In this document: positions 8,271 to 17,113 of the stretch, piece by piece
How positions within the stretch are numbered: position 1 is the stretch's first letter
Layout: every line of letters begins with the position of its first letter
Assembly: GCA_948470005.1 (NCBI GenBank)
Contig: CAOKNI010000009.1
Location: 1 to 34,369 of the forward strand
Direction of reading: 5' to 3'
DNA length: 34,369 bases
Origin: an uncultured Mycoplasmatota bacterium
GTDB lineage: Bacteria; Bacillota_I; Bacilli_A; RF39; UBA660
The notes under the pieces: model-generated
The model's database searches: none
Told to the model about the DNA's origin: nothing
Seen by the model: only the letters and a program-made list of their open reading frames with translations
Position numbers and translations under genes: made by a program

Positions 8271-8350
8271 GAAGTTTAAATCTCAGTTTAAATTTACTCC
8301 TTAAATTTTTACTTGGATTAAACCGATTAATAGAAAAAGGAGGATAGAAT
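8271..8350 (+). promoter_or_regulatory. rpsO 5' leader with possible anti-Shine-Dalgarno
   Basis: The leader contains CTCCTT (8297-8302), complementary to AAGGAG (8337-8342) of the rpsO ribosome site. This would allow a hairpin that hides the site. S15 is known to autoregulate by binding its own leader in several bacterial groups; whether this leader does so is inference. Confidence 0.45.
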
Positions 8351-8620
8351 ATGGCTGTTACTAAAGAAGAAAAAGCAGCATTAGTTAAAGAGTTTGGCGC
8401 AAATGCTAAAGATTGTGGTTCAACAGAAGTTCAAATCGCAATTTTGACCGCTGAAATTAATGATTTAACTAAGCATTTAACAGCACATAAACATGACTAT
8501 CATTCAAATCGTGGACTTTTAATGAAAGTTGGTAAAAGAAGAAAATTACTTGCTTACTTAAAAGAAAATGACGTTGTTAGTTATCGAAATGTAATTAGTA
8601 AATTAAATTTAAGAAAATAA
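8351..8620 (+). CDS. rpsO: 30S ribosomal protein S15
   Basis: The 89-residue product has the full S15 length and signatures: the N-terminal [14 protein letters not shown], the central [20 protein letters not shown] and the C-terminal [11 protein letters not shown]15 binds 16S rRNA at the central domain early in small-subunit assembly. AAGGAGG lies 7 nt before the ATG. The gene is followed by a terminator hairpin and then pnp, the classic rpsO-pnp arrangement, so pnp expression probably depends at least partly on read-through. Confidence 0.98.
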   Translation: MAVTKEEKAALVKEFGANAKDCGSTEVQIAILTAEINDLTKHLTAHKHDYHSNRGLLMKVGKRRKLLAYLKENDVVSYRNVISKLNLRK

Positions 8621-8623
8621 GGG

Positions 8624-8650
8624 CACTAAAAATTTTTAGTGTCTTTTTTT
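8624..8650 (+). terminator. terminator between rpsO and pnp
   Basis: CACTAAAAATTTTTAGTG (8624-8641) is a perfect palindrome followed by T7 (8644-8650). It probably attenuates transcription into pnp. Confidence 0.8.
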
Positions 8651-8667
8651 AACAGAGAGAGGATAAA

Positions 8668-10845
8668 ATGAAGAAAGTATTTAAGTTAGATTTTTTAGGA
8701 AGAGAATTAGTAGTTGAAACAGGAGAACTTGCCAAGCAAACAGATGGGGCAGTATTAGTGCGTTATGGAGATACGGTAGTTCTTAGTGTTTGTGTAATGG
8801 GTAAAGAAGTAATAGGACAAGACTTTTTTCCTTTACAAGTTTTATACCAAGAAAAATTATATTCAGTAGGAAAAATTCCTGGTGGTTTTATAAAGCGAGA
8901 AGGCAGACCAAGTGAAGCTGCAACCCTTGCGGCTCGTTTAATTGATAGACCAATTAGACCAATGTTTGATGAAGCCTTACGTCAAGAAATTCAAGTTGTT
9001 AATACAGTTTTATCTGTTGACCCAGATAACTCACCAGAAATGGTCGCTTTATTTGGTACAAGTTTATGCCTTGGAATATCAAAAATTCCTTTTGATGGAC
9101 CAGTTGCAGGTGTAATTGTTGGCAAAATTGGTAAAGATTTAATTATTAATCCAACCGCCGAACAAATGGAAGAAACTACTTTATCTGTTACAGTTGCAGG
9201 TACAAGTGATGCTATTTGTATGGTTGAAGCAGGGGCTAAAGAGGCTAGTGAAAAAGAAATGCTCGAAGCTTTGATGTTTGGCCATGAAAATTTGAAAAAA
9301 TTATGCGAGTTTGAGCGTCAAATTATTGAAGAGATAGGTGAAGCAAAAATTGAGCTTGCAAAAGAAGTAATTGACCCAGAAATAAAGGAAGATGTGGAAA
9401 ATTTTGCCACAAAAGATATGTTAAAGGCTATTCAGATTAAAGATAAGTTAGAAAAATATGCAGCAATAGATGAAGTTAAAGCAAGAACAATTGAAAACTT
9501 TACCGAGGTTTATGCTGAGAAGGAAGATATTCAAGAGAGAATTAGACAAGTAGAGAAAATATTGCATATGCTTGAAGCTAATTTAGTTCGTTCTTTAATT
9601 ACTAAAAAACATATTAGACCAGATGGTCGGAAGATGGATGAAATAAGACCTCTTTCTTGCTCTATTGATTTACTGCCAAGAACTCATGGCTCTGCAGTAT
9701 TCACAAGAGGTGAAACACAGTCTTTAGCTACGACAACTTTAGGAGCTATTGGTGAACATCAAATTTTGGATGGCCTTGGTTTAGAAGATTCTAAAAGATT
9801 TATGTTACATTATAATTTCCCTGCTTTCTCAGTTGGTGAAACAGGAAGGTATGGCGCTCCAGGAAGACGTGAAATTGGACATGGTGCTTTGGGAGAAAGA
9901 GCATTAGCTCAAGTTATACCAAGTGAAGAAGAGTTTCCATATACTATAAGAGTAGTAAGTGAAATATTAGAATCTAATGGTTCAAGTAGTCAGGCTACAA
10001 TTTGTGCTGGATGCTTAAGTTTAATGGCCGCAGGTGTTCCGATAAAAGCACCTGTCGCTGGTATTGCTATGGGCTTAATTGAGTCAGAAGATAAAAAGAA
10101 ACATACTATTTTAACAGATATTCAAGGCCTAGAAGACCATATGGGTGATATGGACTTTAAAGTAGCGGGTACGCGCGCGGGCATTTGTGCTTTACAAATG
10201 GATATTAAAATTAAAGGCGTTACAGAAAAAATATTAAAAGAAGCACTTAACCAAGCCAAAAAAGCAAGAATGGAAATTCTTGATGTTATGTCTAGTTGTA
10301 TTAAAGAACCACGCAAGAGTTTGAGTCAATATGCACCAAAAATTGATACATTTAAGATTAATCCTGAAAAGATTAAAGATGTTATTGGCCGTGGCGGCGA
10401 GATGATTACCAAAATAATATTAGATGCTAGCAATGTTAAAACGGTTAATGATAAAGATGCTGTTAAGGTTGACCTTGAAGATGATGGAAGAGTTATAATA
10501 TATCATACAGATGCGGAAATTATTGCTAATACTAGGAAGATGATTGAAGAAGTAGTAAGAGAAGTTGAAAAAGATGCAATTTATACGGGTAAAGTTGTAA
10601 AAGTTGAAGATTTTGGCTGCTTCGTAGAATTATGGCCAGGATGTGAAGGCTTAGTACATGTATCTGAGCTTGATTATAAACGAATTGATAAGCCAAAAGA
10701 TATTGTTAAGGTTGGCGATAAAATTATCGTTAAAGCCTTAGGCTTTGATAATCGTGGTAGACTTAATTTGTCACGGAAGGCGGCTCTTCCAAAGCCAGAA
10801 GTTAAAGAAAAAGGTAAAGATAGAAAGAAAAAAGAAGAAAAATAA
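8668..10845 (+). CDS. pnp: polyribonucleotide nucleotidyltransferase (PNPase)
   Basis: The 725-residue product has the complete PNPase layout: first RNase PH core (about 1-210), helical linker (about 240-300), second catalytic RNase PH core (about 310-540, with [20 protein letters not shown] and [16 protein letters not shown]), KH domain ([14 protein letters not shown] near 570) and S1 domain (from about 620, [21 protein letters not shown]). The aspartates of EDHMGDMD correspond to the known catalytic ones. The enzyme degrades RNA 3' to 5' with phosphate in a trimeric ring. The last 15 or so residues are a Lys/Glu tail. The ATG at 8668 has an AGAGAGGA site upstream and follows rpsO. Confidence 0.98.
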   Translation: MKKVFKLDFLGRELVVETGELAKQTDGAVLVRYGDTVVLSVCVMGKEVIGQDFFPLQVLYQEKLYSVGKIPGGFIKREGRPSEAATLAARLIDRPIRPMFDEALRQEIQVVNTVLSVDPDNSPEMVALFGTSLCLGISKIPFDGPVAGVIVGKIGKDLIINPTAEQMEETTLSVTVAGTSDAICMVEAGAKEASEKEMLEALMFGHENLKKLCEFERQIIEEIGEAKIELAKEVIDPEIKEDVENFATKDMLKAIQIKDKLEKYAAIDEVKARTIENFTEVYAEKEDIQERIRQVEKILHMLEANLVRSLITKKHIRPDGRKMDEIRPLSCSIDLLPRTHGSAVFTRGETQSLATTTLGAIGEHQILDGLGLEDSKRFMLHYNFPAFSVGETGRYGAPGRREIGHGALGERALAQVIPSEEEFPYTIRVVSEILESNGSSSQATICAGCLSLMAAGVPIKAPVAGIAMGLIESEDKKKHTILTDIQGLEDHMGDMDFKVAGTRAGICALQMDIKIKGVTEKILKEALNQAKKARMEILDVMSSCIKEPRKSLSQYAPKIDTFKINPEKIKDVIGRGGEMITKIILDASNVKTVNDKDAVKVDLEDDGRVIIYHTDAEIIANTRKMIEEVVREVEKDAIYTGKVVKVEDFGCFVELWPGCEGLVHVSELDYKRIDKPKDIVKVGDKIIVKALGFDNRGRLNLSRKAALPKPEVKEKGKDRKKKEEK

Positions 10846-10852
10846 AAAACAT

Positions 10853-10908
10853 TTTATTGTGATAAGAAGGCTTAAAAAGACAATAATTTTCACAATAAAT
10901 TGTTTTTT
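10853..10908 (+). terminator. possible terminator after pnp
   Basis: TTTATTGTG (10853-10861) and CACAATAAA (10891-10899) form a 9-bp perfect inverted repeat with a long loop, followed closely by a T7 run. The loop is longer than usual. Confidence 0.4.
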
Positions 10909-10932
10909 TATGCAATTTTCTTCATTTTCTAT

Positions 10933-10938
10933 TATAAT
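10933..10938 (+). promoter_or_regulatory. -10 box of murI
   Basis: TATAAT at 10933-10938, with ATGCAA 17 bp upstream (10910-10915) as a weak -35. Confidence 0.45.
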
Positions 10939-10959
10939 AGTGTAAAGAAGTGATTTTTT

Positions 10960-11688
10960 ATGATAGGAATATTTGATTCAGGAATAGGGGGAGTTAGTGT
11001 TTTTAGAGAAATACTAAAGTTAAATCCTAATTATAAATATATGTATTATAGTGATTCTCTAAATAATCCCTATGGTGATAAAACCAAAGAGGAATTGCTT
11101 AAAATAACAAGAGATATTGTTAAATATTTAATAGATAAGGGTTGTAAGATAATTGTTATTGCATGTAATACAGCCAGCATTATGTGCAGTGATATACTTA
11201 GAAAAGAGTTTTCAGTGCCAATTATAGCAATTGAACCAGCTTGGAAACTGGTTTACGATAAAAAGTATTTTGGTAAAACTTTAATTTTAGCAACTAAAGG
11301 AACTATTGAATCTCCTAAATTTCAAGAATTAGCTCATGATTATTTTAAGAGTAATATTATAGCTCATGAGTGTGGAGGGTTAGCAGAACTTATTGAACAA
11401 AATAAAGATGAATTAATTACTAAATATTTGCAGGATAATTTAAGTGAATATCAAGATTTTGAAAATATTATTTTAGGTTGTACGCATTATCCTTTAATTA
11501 TAGATAAACTAAAAGATATATTTAAGGTAGCAGCATTTTATGATGGAAGCTATGGTGTTGCAAAAAGACTTAATACTGTAATTGAAGAAGAAGGATTAAA
11601 ACCTACCAAACAGGAAATAATTTTTGTAGATAGTAGCAAAGATACTAACAAAGCAAAAAGATTTTTTAATATTTTAGAAAATAAATAA
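10960..11688 (+). CDS. murI: glutamate racemase
   Basis: The 242-residue product converts L-glutamate to D-glutamate for peptidoglycan. The N-terminal GIFDSGIGG loop, YSDSLNNPYG, the first catalytic cysteine Cys69 in ACNTAS and the second, Cys174 with His176, in LGCTHYPLI are all present. It is somewhat shorter than typical racemases (about 265 residues) but not truncated at any motif. AAGAAGTG lies upstream of the ATG. Together with uppP next door it shows that the organism builds a peptidoglycan wall. Confidence 0.95.
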   Translation: MIGIFDSGIGGVSVFREILKLNPNYKYMYYSDSLNNPYGDKTKEELLKITRDIVKYLIDKGCKIIVIACNTASIMCSDILRKEFSVPIIAIEPAWKLVYDKKYFGKTLILATKGTIESPKFQELAHDYFKSNIIAHECGGLAELIEQNKDELITKYLQDNLSEYQDFENIILGCTHYPLIIDKLKDIFKVAAFYDGSYGVAKRLNTVIEEEGLKPTKQEIIFVDSSKDTNKAKRFFNILENK

Positions 11689-11697
11689 GTAAGTATA

Positions 11698-11732
11698 TTC
11701 CAAAAAAAGTGGAATTAGACACTTTTTTGGAA
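11698..11732 (+). terminator. hairpin downstream of murI
   Basis: TTCCAAAAAAAGTG (11698-11711) pairs with CACTTTTTTGGAA (11720-11732). It is strong as a stem, but the T-tract lies within the stem rather than after it. Confidence 0.6.
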
Positions 11733-11860
11733 TAGACTATTTTTAAAAAGATATTTTTAAGTATATAATATAGGTCTAAAATGGCAAGATGAAAATGTAA
11801 TTATATATATTAACATTTATGATTTTCTCTTAAATGAAAATAGTTTAAGCATATATTAAG

Positions 11861-11890
11861 AAAGAATTAGATGGAGACATTTAATTCTTT
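11861..11890. terminator. bidirectional terminator between murI and uppP
   Basis: AAAGAATTA (11861-11869) and TAATTCTTT (11882-11890) form a 9-bp stem just past the uppP stop. T-runs exist in both directions, and the two genes converge here. The stretch 11733-11860 shows nothing else. Confidence 0.6.
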
Positions 11891-11894
11891 TTAA

Positions 11895-12707
11895 TTATCT
11901 AAAATAAATAAATATGAATAAAGCAAGGCATATACAATATATTGAGAATTTCCAAAGCTTACCTTTTTTAACGAGATTACTTAACCACCTATAAGTAAAA
12001 TACGTAACTATAAGGGCTGCACCAAGACCACATAAATATGGTACTATAATTGTATTTAAATTGCCCATTTCTATTAAATCGCTTACTCCTAGCAGCATAG
12101 TTGCTAAACTTATTGGGAAATATAAAATAAAAGTATATTTCAAAGCAGTAGTTCGCTTCATTCCGCATAATAAACAAGCAACCAGTACTGTTCCACTTCT
12201 ACTTATTCCCGGCATAATAGTAATAATTTGAATTAAACCGATTATTATTGCATCTTTTAAAGTAATATCTTCGTCACTTTTATTTCCATTTTTGTTTCTA
12301 ATTAGAAAAAGCATTAAAGCAGTAATTAAGAAAGCAAATCCCAAGAAAGTAATATTTTGTAGCTTAGTTTCTATAACATCTTTTAAAATAATTCCTGCAA
12401 TCCCAACAGGAATAGTTGAGACAACAATATAAAGGCAATATTTAAATTTAGTTTTATATTTTTCTCTTTCGCTCTTTTTAAATATATACTTAAAAAAAGC
12501 AGTAATAAGCTCTATGACATCTTTTCTAAAAATAAATAATATTGCTAAAAAAGAACCAAAATTAGCTACAATTTCAAAATTCAAATCATTAAACATTGAT
12601 GTATTAAACACATTTTTAAACAAGAATATATGCCCACTTGAACTAATTGGTAATGGTTCAGTAAATCCTTGTATTATCCCTAAAATTATATAAATAATTA
12701 AATTCAT
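11895..12707 (-). CDS. uppP: undecaprenyl-diphosphatase UppP (BacA)
   Basis: The 270-residue multi-pass membrane protein carries both UppP signatures: GFTEPLPISSSGH near the N-terminus, with the catalytic Glu, Ser and His, and PGISRSG in the middle with the conserved Arg. It removes a phosphate from undecaprenyl diphosphate, recycling the lipid carrier for peptidoglycan, and high dosage is linked to bacitracin resistance in other bacteria. The ATG at 12707 is preferred over GTG 12716 because AGGTG lies 6 nt upstream of the ATG. It is transcribed alone, convergent to murI and divergent from the next gene. Confidence 0.95.
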   Translation of the reverse strand: MNLIIYIILGIIQGFTEPLPISSSGHIFLFKNVFNTSMFNDLNFEIVANFGSFLAILFIFRKDVIELITAFFKYIFKKSEREKYKTKFKYCLYIVVSTIPVGIAGIILKDVIETKLQNITFLGFAFLITALMLFLIRNKNGNKSDEDITLKDAIIIGLIQIITIMPGISRSGTVLVACLLCGMKRTTALKYTFILYFPISLATMLLGVSDLIEMGNLNTIIVPYLCGLGAALIVTYFTYRWLSNLVKKGKLWKFSIYCICLALFIFIYFR

Positions 12708-12723
12708 AATAATCACCTACTTA

Positions 12724-12729
12724 ATTATA
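12724..12729 (-). promoter_or_regulatory. -10 box of uppP
   Basis: TATAAT on the minus strand 17 bp upstream of the ATG; the -35 (TTTCTT, 12747-12752) is weak. Confidence 0.45.
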
Positions 12730-12775
12730 TAATATTTTTTTAAATTAAGAAATAAAATTTAAAGAGGGAATGTGT

Positions 12776-13018
12776 ATGTTTAAAGTAATACTTTATATAT
12801 TAGGGATTTTATTTACAAGTATTGGCATTTTCTTTACAATAATTTATTTGAATTTATTAACTATGGGGTATAGTTTTGGCGAATTTGTCAAATTTATTAG
12901 TAGAAAACCAGAATTTTGGTTTATTTTTATAGGAATTATATTTATCGCATTATCATTAGAAAGGTGGATAAAAAATGAATTATTACTACGACATAATCTT
13001 AAATTGGAGCGAACTTAG
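12776..13018 (+). CDS. small two-helix membrane protein
   Basis: The 80-residue product has two hydrophobic segments (about 3-27 and 48-63) joined by a polar loop with GYSFGEFVKFISRKPEFW. It is probably an integral membrane protein. I recognise this type as a small conserved membrane protein of low-GC Gram-positives but cannot name a function. ATG at 12776 is chosen over 12770 because GAGGG (12764-12768) has a 7-nt spacing to it. Its last 44 nt overlap the start of the next gene, so the two are translationally linked. Confidence 0.6.
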   Translation: MFKVILYILGILFTSIGIFFTIIYLNLLTMGYSFGEFVKFISRKPEFWFIFIGIIFIALSLERWIKNELLLRHNLKLERT

Positions 13019-13616
13019 AGCCTATGAGTTTTACGAATGGAATGATACTGATTATTTAGAATTATTTAAGAAAATTCCTTTATTTAAAATAAAACATAAA
13101 TGTTTAGTAGATTTATTAATGTTAGAAGTTAAAGTGGATAAAGAGTTTTTAGAACAAATAAAAGACAAAAGTTTAATTAGTGGCAAAAACATTATTAATA
13201 AAGTAGAATATGCTTCTCTTTTTACAGATGGCAAAAATGTTTTGGCTCTAGAATTTAATAATGAAGGACAAGCTATAAGTCGTAGCAAATTATTAATTGA
13301 CGATGAGTTAAATGTTTTAGACTCTATTTATAATTTAAAAGAATATAATTTAACTTATGAAGTAGTCGCACCTATTACTTTTGATTTAACTTTAAGACAA
13401 GAAAAAGAAGCCAAAAAATTAATTGCTTTAGAAATAGATAGTCTTTATGAACAACAAGATTTAGCTAAATTAAAGTACTTATATTACGAATATAAACATG
13501 AAAAAATCGATGATATTAATGTTATTCGAAAAAATTTGCTAAATGAACTAACTAATTTTAATCAAGATATCCTAAAACTTTATTATATTATCAAGTTATC
13601 ATACCATAATGTTTAG
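12975..13616 (+). CDS. DUF3603-like protein of unknown function
   Basis: The 213-residue protein starts MNYYYDIILNWSEL and continues with FYEWN and KKIPLFKI, a pattern I recall from the Firmicutes family DUF3603. No signal peptide or membrane segment is seen, so it should be cytosolic. It ends in a helical region rich in Lys and Leu. AAAGGTGG lies 8 nt before the ATG, inside the preceding membrane-protein gene, and the 44-nt overlap makes this a two-gene unit. The function of the family is unknown to me. Confidence 0.6.
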   Translation: MNYYYDIILNWSELRAYEFYEWNDTDYLELFKKIPLFKIKHKCLVDLLMLEVKVDKEFLEQIKDKSLISGKNIINKVEYASLFTDGKNVLALEFNNEGQAISRSKLLIDDELNVLDSIYNLKEYNLTYEVVAPITFDLTLRQEKEAKKLIALEIDSLYEQQDLAKLKYLYYEYKHEKIDDINVIRKNLLNELTNFNQDILKLYYIIKLSYHNV

Positions 13617-13621
13617 TTTTT

Positions 13622-13639
13622 GTGTTATAATTGTAACAC
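13622..13639 (+). promoter_or_regulatory. miaB -10 box inside an inverted repeat
   Basis: TATAAT (13626-13631), preceded by TG as an extended -10, lies within GTGTTA (13622-13627), spacer TAATTG, TAACAC (13634-13639). The arms are a perfect 6-bp inverted repeat, which may be an operator. Confidence 0.4.
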
Positions 13640-13652
13640 GAGAGGTGTAAAT

Positions 13653-15068
13653 ATGCATTTACCAAATTTAAAAGAAGCTAAAATAAGAAGTAATAAGGAA
13701 GTTTTATATAAAACATCTCCTAATTTAAAAAGTGATTTATTTAAGAATCAAAAATATTTTTTAAAAACTTATGGTTGTCAAATGAATGTTCATGATTCAG
13801 AAGAAATAAAAGGAATATTAGAAAATTTAGGTTTTAGAGAAACTCTTATTTTAGAGGAAGCAGATATTGTAGTTTTAAATACTTGTGCTATTAGAGAAAA
13901 TGCTCATGATAAAGTATTTGGCTTTTTAGGCCGAGTAAAACATTTAAAAAGGGAGAAGCCTAATTTAATTGTTTGTGTAGGTGGATGTATGCCTGAGTTA
14001 GATAGCGTTACCAACCTTTTACAAACTAAATATCCTTTTGTAAATATTGTTTTTGGAACTCATAACATTAGTGATTTAGGAAGACTTATATTAGAACATA
14101 GTAGCAAGCAATCAATAGAAGTTTATTCCATCGAAGGAGATGTTTATGAGAGTATTGATTATAAAAGAGATTCAAAATATTGTGCTTGGGTAAATATTAT
14201 GTATGGTTGTGATAAGTTTTGCACTTACTGTATAGTTCCTTTTACTAGAGGTAAACAAAGAAGCCGCAAAATGGAAGATATTTTAGTTGAAATTCAAGAC
14301 TTAAAAGACTCTGGATACCAAGAAATAACGCTTCTCGGGCAAAACGTTAATGCTTATGGAAAAGATTTAAAAGAGCCTTATGATTTCGCAACTCTTTTAA
14401 AGAACGTTGCAAAAATAGGTATTCCGCGAGTTCGTTTTGTAACTAGTCACCCCTGGGACTTTACTGATAAAATGCTTGATGTTATTGCAAGTTACAAAAA
14501 TATTATGCCTTATATACATTTGCCTCTCCAAAGCGGTAGTACGAATATTTTACGCTTAATGGGAAGACGCTACACTAAAGAAGACTATTTAAATCTTTAT
14601 AATAAAATTAAAGCTAAAATTCCACATGTAAGTATTACAACTGATATTATTGTTGGCTTTCCCAATGAAAGTGAAGATGATTTTAAAGAAACCCTTGATG
14701 TAGTCGAAAAATGTAAATTTGACGGGGCATTTACATTTATTTATTCACCCCGCGAAGGAACACCAGCTTCATTTATTAAAGATAATATAAGCCTTGAAGT
14801 TAAAAATAAAAGATTACAAACTCTAAATAAATTAGTCAATAAATATAGCCTAGTTCATAATAAAGAATACATTGGAAAAACAGTTAAAGTATTAATAACT
14901 GGATTAAGTGAGAAAGGTGAAGGCATGGTTTGTGGCTATACCGAAACTATGAAATTAGTGAATATTAGTGGCGCAGAGCAAGATATCGGAAAAATTATCA
15001 ATGTAACTATTTTAGATGCTAAAAGTTTTAGTCTTGATGGTAAAAAAAAAATATTTATTAATAATTAA
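13653..15068 (+). CDS. miaB: tRNA-2-methylthio-N6-dimethylallyladenosine synthase MiaB
   Basis: The 471-residue product is a radical SAM methylthiotransferase. The N-terminal UPF0004 domain holds the three auxiliary-cluster cysteines (Cys42 in YGCQMN, Cys78 in NTCAIRENA, Cys112 in GGCM). The radical SAM motif CxxxCxxC is Cys186-Cys190-Cys193 (GCDKFCTYCIVPFTRG). A C-terminal TRAM domain follows (from about 408, GKTVKVLITG). It adds the methylthio group to i6A37 in tRNAs reading UNN codons, after MiaA, whose gene lies 1.2 kb downstream. ATG at 13653 has GAGAGGTG upstream; an earlier in-frame ATG at 13620 precedes the promoter and is rejected. Confidence 0.96.
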   Translation: MHLPNLKEAKIRSNKEVLYKTSPNLKSDLFKNQKYFLKTYGCQMNVHDSEEIKGILENLGFRETLILEEADIVVLNTCAIRENAHDKVFGFLGRVKHLKREKPNLIVCVGGCMPELDSVTNLLQTKYPFVNIVFGTHNISDLGRLILEHSSKQSIEVYSIEGDVYESIDYKRDSKYCAWVNIMYGCDKFCTYCIVPFTRGKQRSRKMEDILVEIQDLKDSGYQEITLLGQNVNAYGKDLKEPYDFATLLKNVAKIGIPRVRFVTSHPWDFTDKMLDVIASYKNIMPYIHLPLQSGSTNILRLMGRRYTKEDYLNLYNKIKAKIPHVSITTDIIVGFPNESEDDFKETLDVVEKCKFDGAFTFIYSPREGTPASFIKDNISLEVKNKRLQTLNKLVNKYSLVHNKEYIGKTVKVLITGLSEKGEGMVCGYTETMKLVNISGAEQDIGKIINVTILDAKSFSLDGKKKIFINN

Positions 15069-15078
15069 CAAAAAAGCC

Positions 15079-15107
15079 TTGATAGAAGTTTAAAAATATC
15101 TTATAAT
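15079..15107 (+). promoter_or_regulatory. promoter of the exported surface protein gene
   Basis: TTGATA at 15079-15084, 17 bp, TATAAT at 15102-15107. Confidence 0.7.
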
Positions 15108-15139
15108 TAGTATTAGTAAAATAGTAAATGGGTGATGAT

Positions 15140-15745
15140 ATGCGAAAAGGTTACAAAGTTACTTTAGGTGTGTTAACAATAATGATATTATTAACAATAA
15201 CAGTTGGTACAAGTTATTCATATTATTCAATTTCAGCAGAACAAACTAATCCGAATACACTCGTATCTACATGTTTTAATTTTTCATTTACGGAAAGTAA
15301 CACTATTAAATTAAATGCAGATGGAAGTTATGCTTATCCAATGAATGAAGCTAGTGCAACAAGCAAATTAACCCCTTATACATTTACAGTTACTAATACT
15401 TGTACAGCATCTAATTCTAGTGCTAATATTAAATATGATATTTCTTTAAATACTCTTACTACGCCAGTATCAACTTTAACAGGTAATTTAAGATATAAGT
15501 TAAATGTTAAAACTCCAACCGCTTCAAATGGTAATAGTGCTATGTTAACAAGTAATGTTTATAATTTAAATAATAGTATAAAAACAGAGCAAGGAATAGC
15601 TAATAGTTATCTTTTAGGAACTGGCTCATTAGCACCTGGTGCTTCAAAATCATATGATTTATATTTATGGATAGATGAAAATGCTGATAATACCGTAATG
15701 GGCAAAACTTTTGAAGGAAAACTCCTCGTTTATGCTTATATGTAG
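15140..15745 (+). CDS. exported Ser/Thr/Asn-rich surface protein
   Basis: The 201-residue product begins with a basic residue cluster (MRKGYK) and a hydrophobic stretch at about 7-25, followed by TSYSYYSIS, so it is secreted or membrane-anchored. The rest is rich in Ser, Thr, Asn and Tyr with beta-strand character and two Cys (in STCFNF and TNTCTAS), and ends LYLWIDENADNTVMGKTFEGKLLVYA. The layout resembles small exported TasA/camelysin-like proteins of Firmicutes, but I see no decisive motif. The ATG at 15140 is preferred over 15128 because GGGTG (15130-15134) has correct spacing to it. It has its own promoter and terminator. Confidence 0.7.
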   Translation: MRKGYKVTLGVLTIMILLTITVGTSYSYYSISAEQTNPNTLVSTCFNFSFTESNTIKLNADGSYAYPMNEASATSKLTPYTFTVTNTCTASNSSANIKYDISLNTLTTPVSTLTGNLRYKLNVKTPTASNGNSAMLTSNVYNLNNSIKTEQGIANSYLLGTGSLAPGASKSYDLYLWIDENADNTVMGKTFEGKLLVYAYM

Positions 15746-15765
15746 TCCTTAAAGGGCTTTTTTAT
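15744..15765 (+). terminator. terminator after the exported protein gene
   Basis: AGTCCT (15744-15749) pairs with AGGGCT (15753-15758) with one T-G pair, followed by a T-run. Confidence 0.7.
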
Positions 15766-15778
15766 TTGCAATATTTCC

Positions 15779-15807
15779 TTTCAAATGCTACTAAAATATG
15801 TTAAAAT
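15779..15807 (+). promoter_or_regulatory. promoter of the mscL-miaA-cca-dnaD-nth operon
   Basis: TTTCAA at 15779-15784, 17 bp, TAAAAT at 15802-15807 with an upstream TGt. AGAGGTG follows. Confidence 0.55.
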
Positions 15808-15828
15808 ACAATTAAGAGGTGTTTAAAA

Positions 15829-16248
15829 ATGATAAAGAAAAATATAGAGGAGTTTAAAAAGTTTATTGCAAGAGGTAATGTAATTGATTTAGCTGTTGGT
15901 GTAATCATTGGTGGAGCTTTTTCGTCAATAGTTACAAGTCTAGTTAATAATATTCTAACGCCGATTTTAGGCTTAGTTTTAGGCGGTGTAGATTTTTCTA
16001 ATTTAGCTATTACTTTTAAAGATACTAAAATAGAGTATGGAGCTTTTATACAAAGTATAATTGATTTTTTAATTGTGGCAATTTGTATTTTTGTTATTAT
16101 CAAAATAATTAATAGTCTTATGCATCATAAAAAAGAAGAAAAAGTTGTTGAAACTCCTAAAAAAAGTCCGGAACTAGAAACTTTAGAAGAAATAAGAGAT
16201 TTACTTAAAAAAACAAAAAAAGCCACTAAAACTAAAAAGGATAAATAA
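15829..16248 (+). CDS. mscL: large-conductance mechanosensitive channel MscL
   Basis: The 139-residue protein has the MscL layout: N-terminal amphipathic helix ([22 protein letters not shown]), first pore helix with [21 protein letters not shown], a periplasmic-side loop, second membrane helix ([19 protein letters not shown]) and a cytoplasmic helix ending [13 protein letters not shown]. It opens under membrane tension as a pentamer and releases solutes during hypo-osmotic shock. The C-terminal tail is extended by about ten Lys/Thr-rich residues. AGAGGTG lies 8 nt before the ATG. Its TAA overlaps the miaA ATG by one base (TAATG), so it is the first gene of a five-gene operon. Confidence 0.96.
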   Translation: MIKKNIEEFKKFIARGNVIDLAVGVIIGGAFSSIVTSLVNNILTPILGLVLGGVDFSNLAITFKDTKIEYGAFIQSIIDFLIVAICIFVIIKIINSLMHHKKEEKVVETPKKSPELETLEEIRDLLKKTKKATKTKKDK

Positions 16249-17102
16249 TGATTTTATGCATTGTTGGTCCAACTGGTGTTGGGAAAACTAAGTTAAGTAT
16301 TGCTCTTGCTCATAAGTACAATGCTATTATAATAAATGCGGATGCTATGCAAGTATATAAGGATATGAATATCGGCACTGCTAAAATAACAGAAGTAGAA
16401 AAAGAAGGAATTCCACATTATCTCTTTGATATTGTAGATGTTAAAACTAATTATACAGTCTATAATTATCAAGCAGCGGCTCGCAAAATTATTGCTGAAA
16501 ATAGCTCTAAAAACATTATTTTTGTGGGAGGAACAGGGCTTTATTTAAAAGCTGCTCTTTATAGTTATGCATTTAAAGAAGAGGATAAAGAAACTAATAT
16601 TTATGAAGAATTAAGCACGGAAGAAATATATAATTTAGCTTTAAAAAAAGATAAAAATTTGAATATTCATCCTCATAATCGTAGAAGACTAATTAGGTTT
16701 TTAAATAAAGAAAGTACAACTCCAGAAGAATGTGTACCTTTATATGATGCTACTTTTATTGGTCTTACTACAAACCGGAGTGAGTTATATAACCGCATTA
16801 ATAAACGCGTTGATGCTATGTTTGAAAGTGGCTTATTAACCGAAGTAAAATATTTCTATGACCAAAAAATTAATTCTAAAGCTTTAAATACAGCGATTGG
16901 CTATAAAGAATTATATAAATATTTTGATAAAGAGATATCACTCGCAGAAGCTAAAGAATTAATTAAAAAGAATAGTAGACACTATGCTAAGAGACAATAC
17001 ACTTGGTTTAATAATCAAATTCCTGTAACTTGGTTTAATGTCGATTTTGTAAATTTTGACAATACAATAAAAGAAATAGAGGATTTTATTTCTGAAAATT
17101 AA
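16248..17102 (+). CDS. miaA: tRNA dimethylallyltransferase MiaA
   Basis: The 284-residue enzyme transfers the dimethylallyl group to A37 of tRNAs, the step before MiaB. Seen are the P-loop GPTGVGKT (7-14), the substrate motif NADAMQVYKDMNIGTAK, VGGTGLYLKA, and the C-terminal TAIGYKELYKY and RHYAKRQYTWF. It is about 20-30 residues shorter than many homologues, but all motifs are present. The start overlaps the mscL stop by one base, giving translational coupling; cca follows 11 bp downstream. Confidence 0.96.
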   Translation: MILCIVGPTGVGKTKLSIALAHKYNAIIINADAMQVYKDMNIGTAKITEVEKEGIPHYLFDIVDVKTNYTVYNYQAAARKIIAENSSKNIIFVGGTGLYLKAALYSYAFKEEDKETNIYEELSTEEIYNLALKKDKNLNIHPHNRRRLIRFLNKESTTPEECVPLYDATFIGLTTNRSELYNRINKRVDAMFESGLLTEVKYFYDQKINSKALNTAIGYKELYKYFDKEISLAEAKELIKKNSRHYAKRQYTWFNNQIPVTWFNVDFVNFDNTIKEIEDFISEN

Positions 17103-17113
17103 GAGGTGTATCC

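Noticed and set aside
10745..10945. A 66-residue frame overlapping the end of pnp
   Set aside because: It runs in another frame through pnp and the spacer, and its composition reflects AT-rich sequence.
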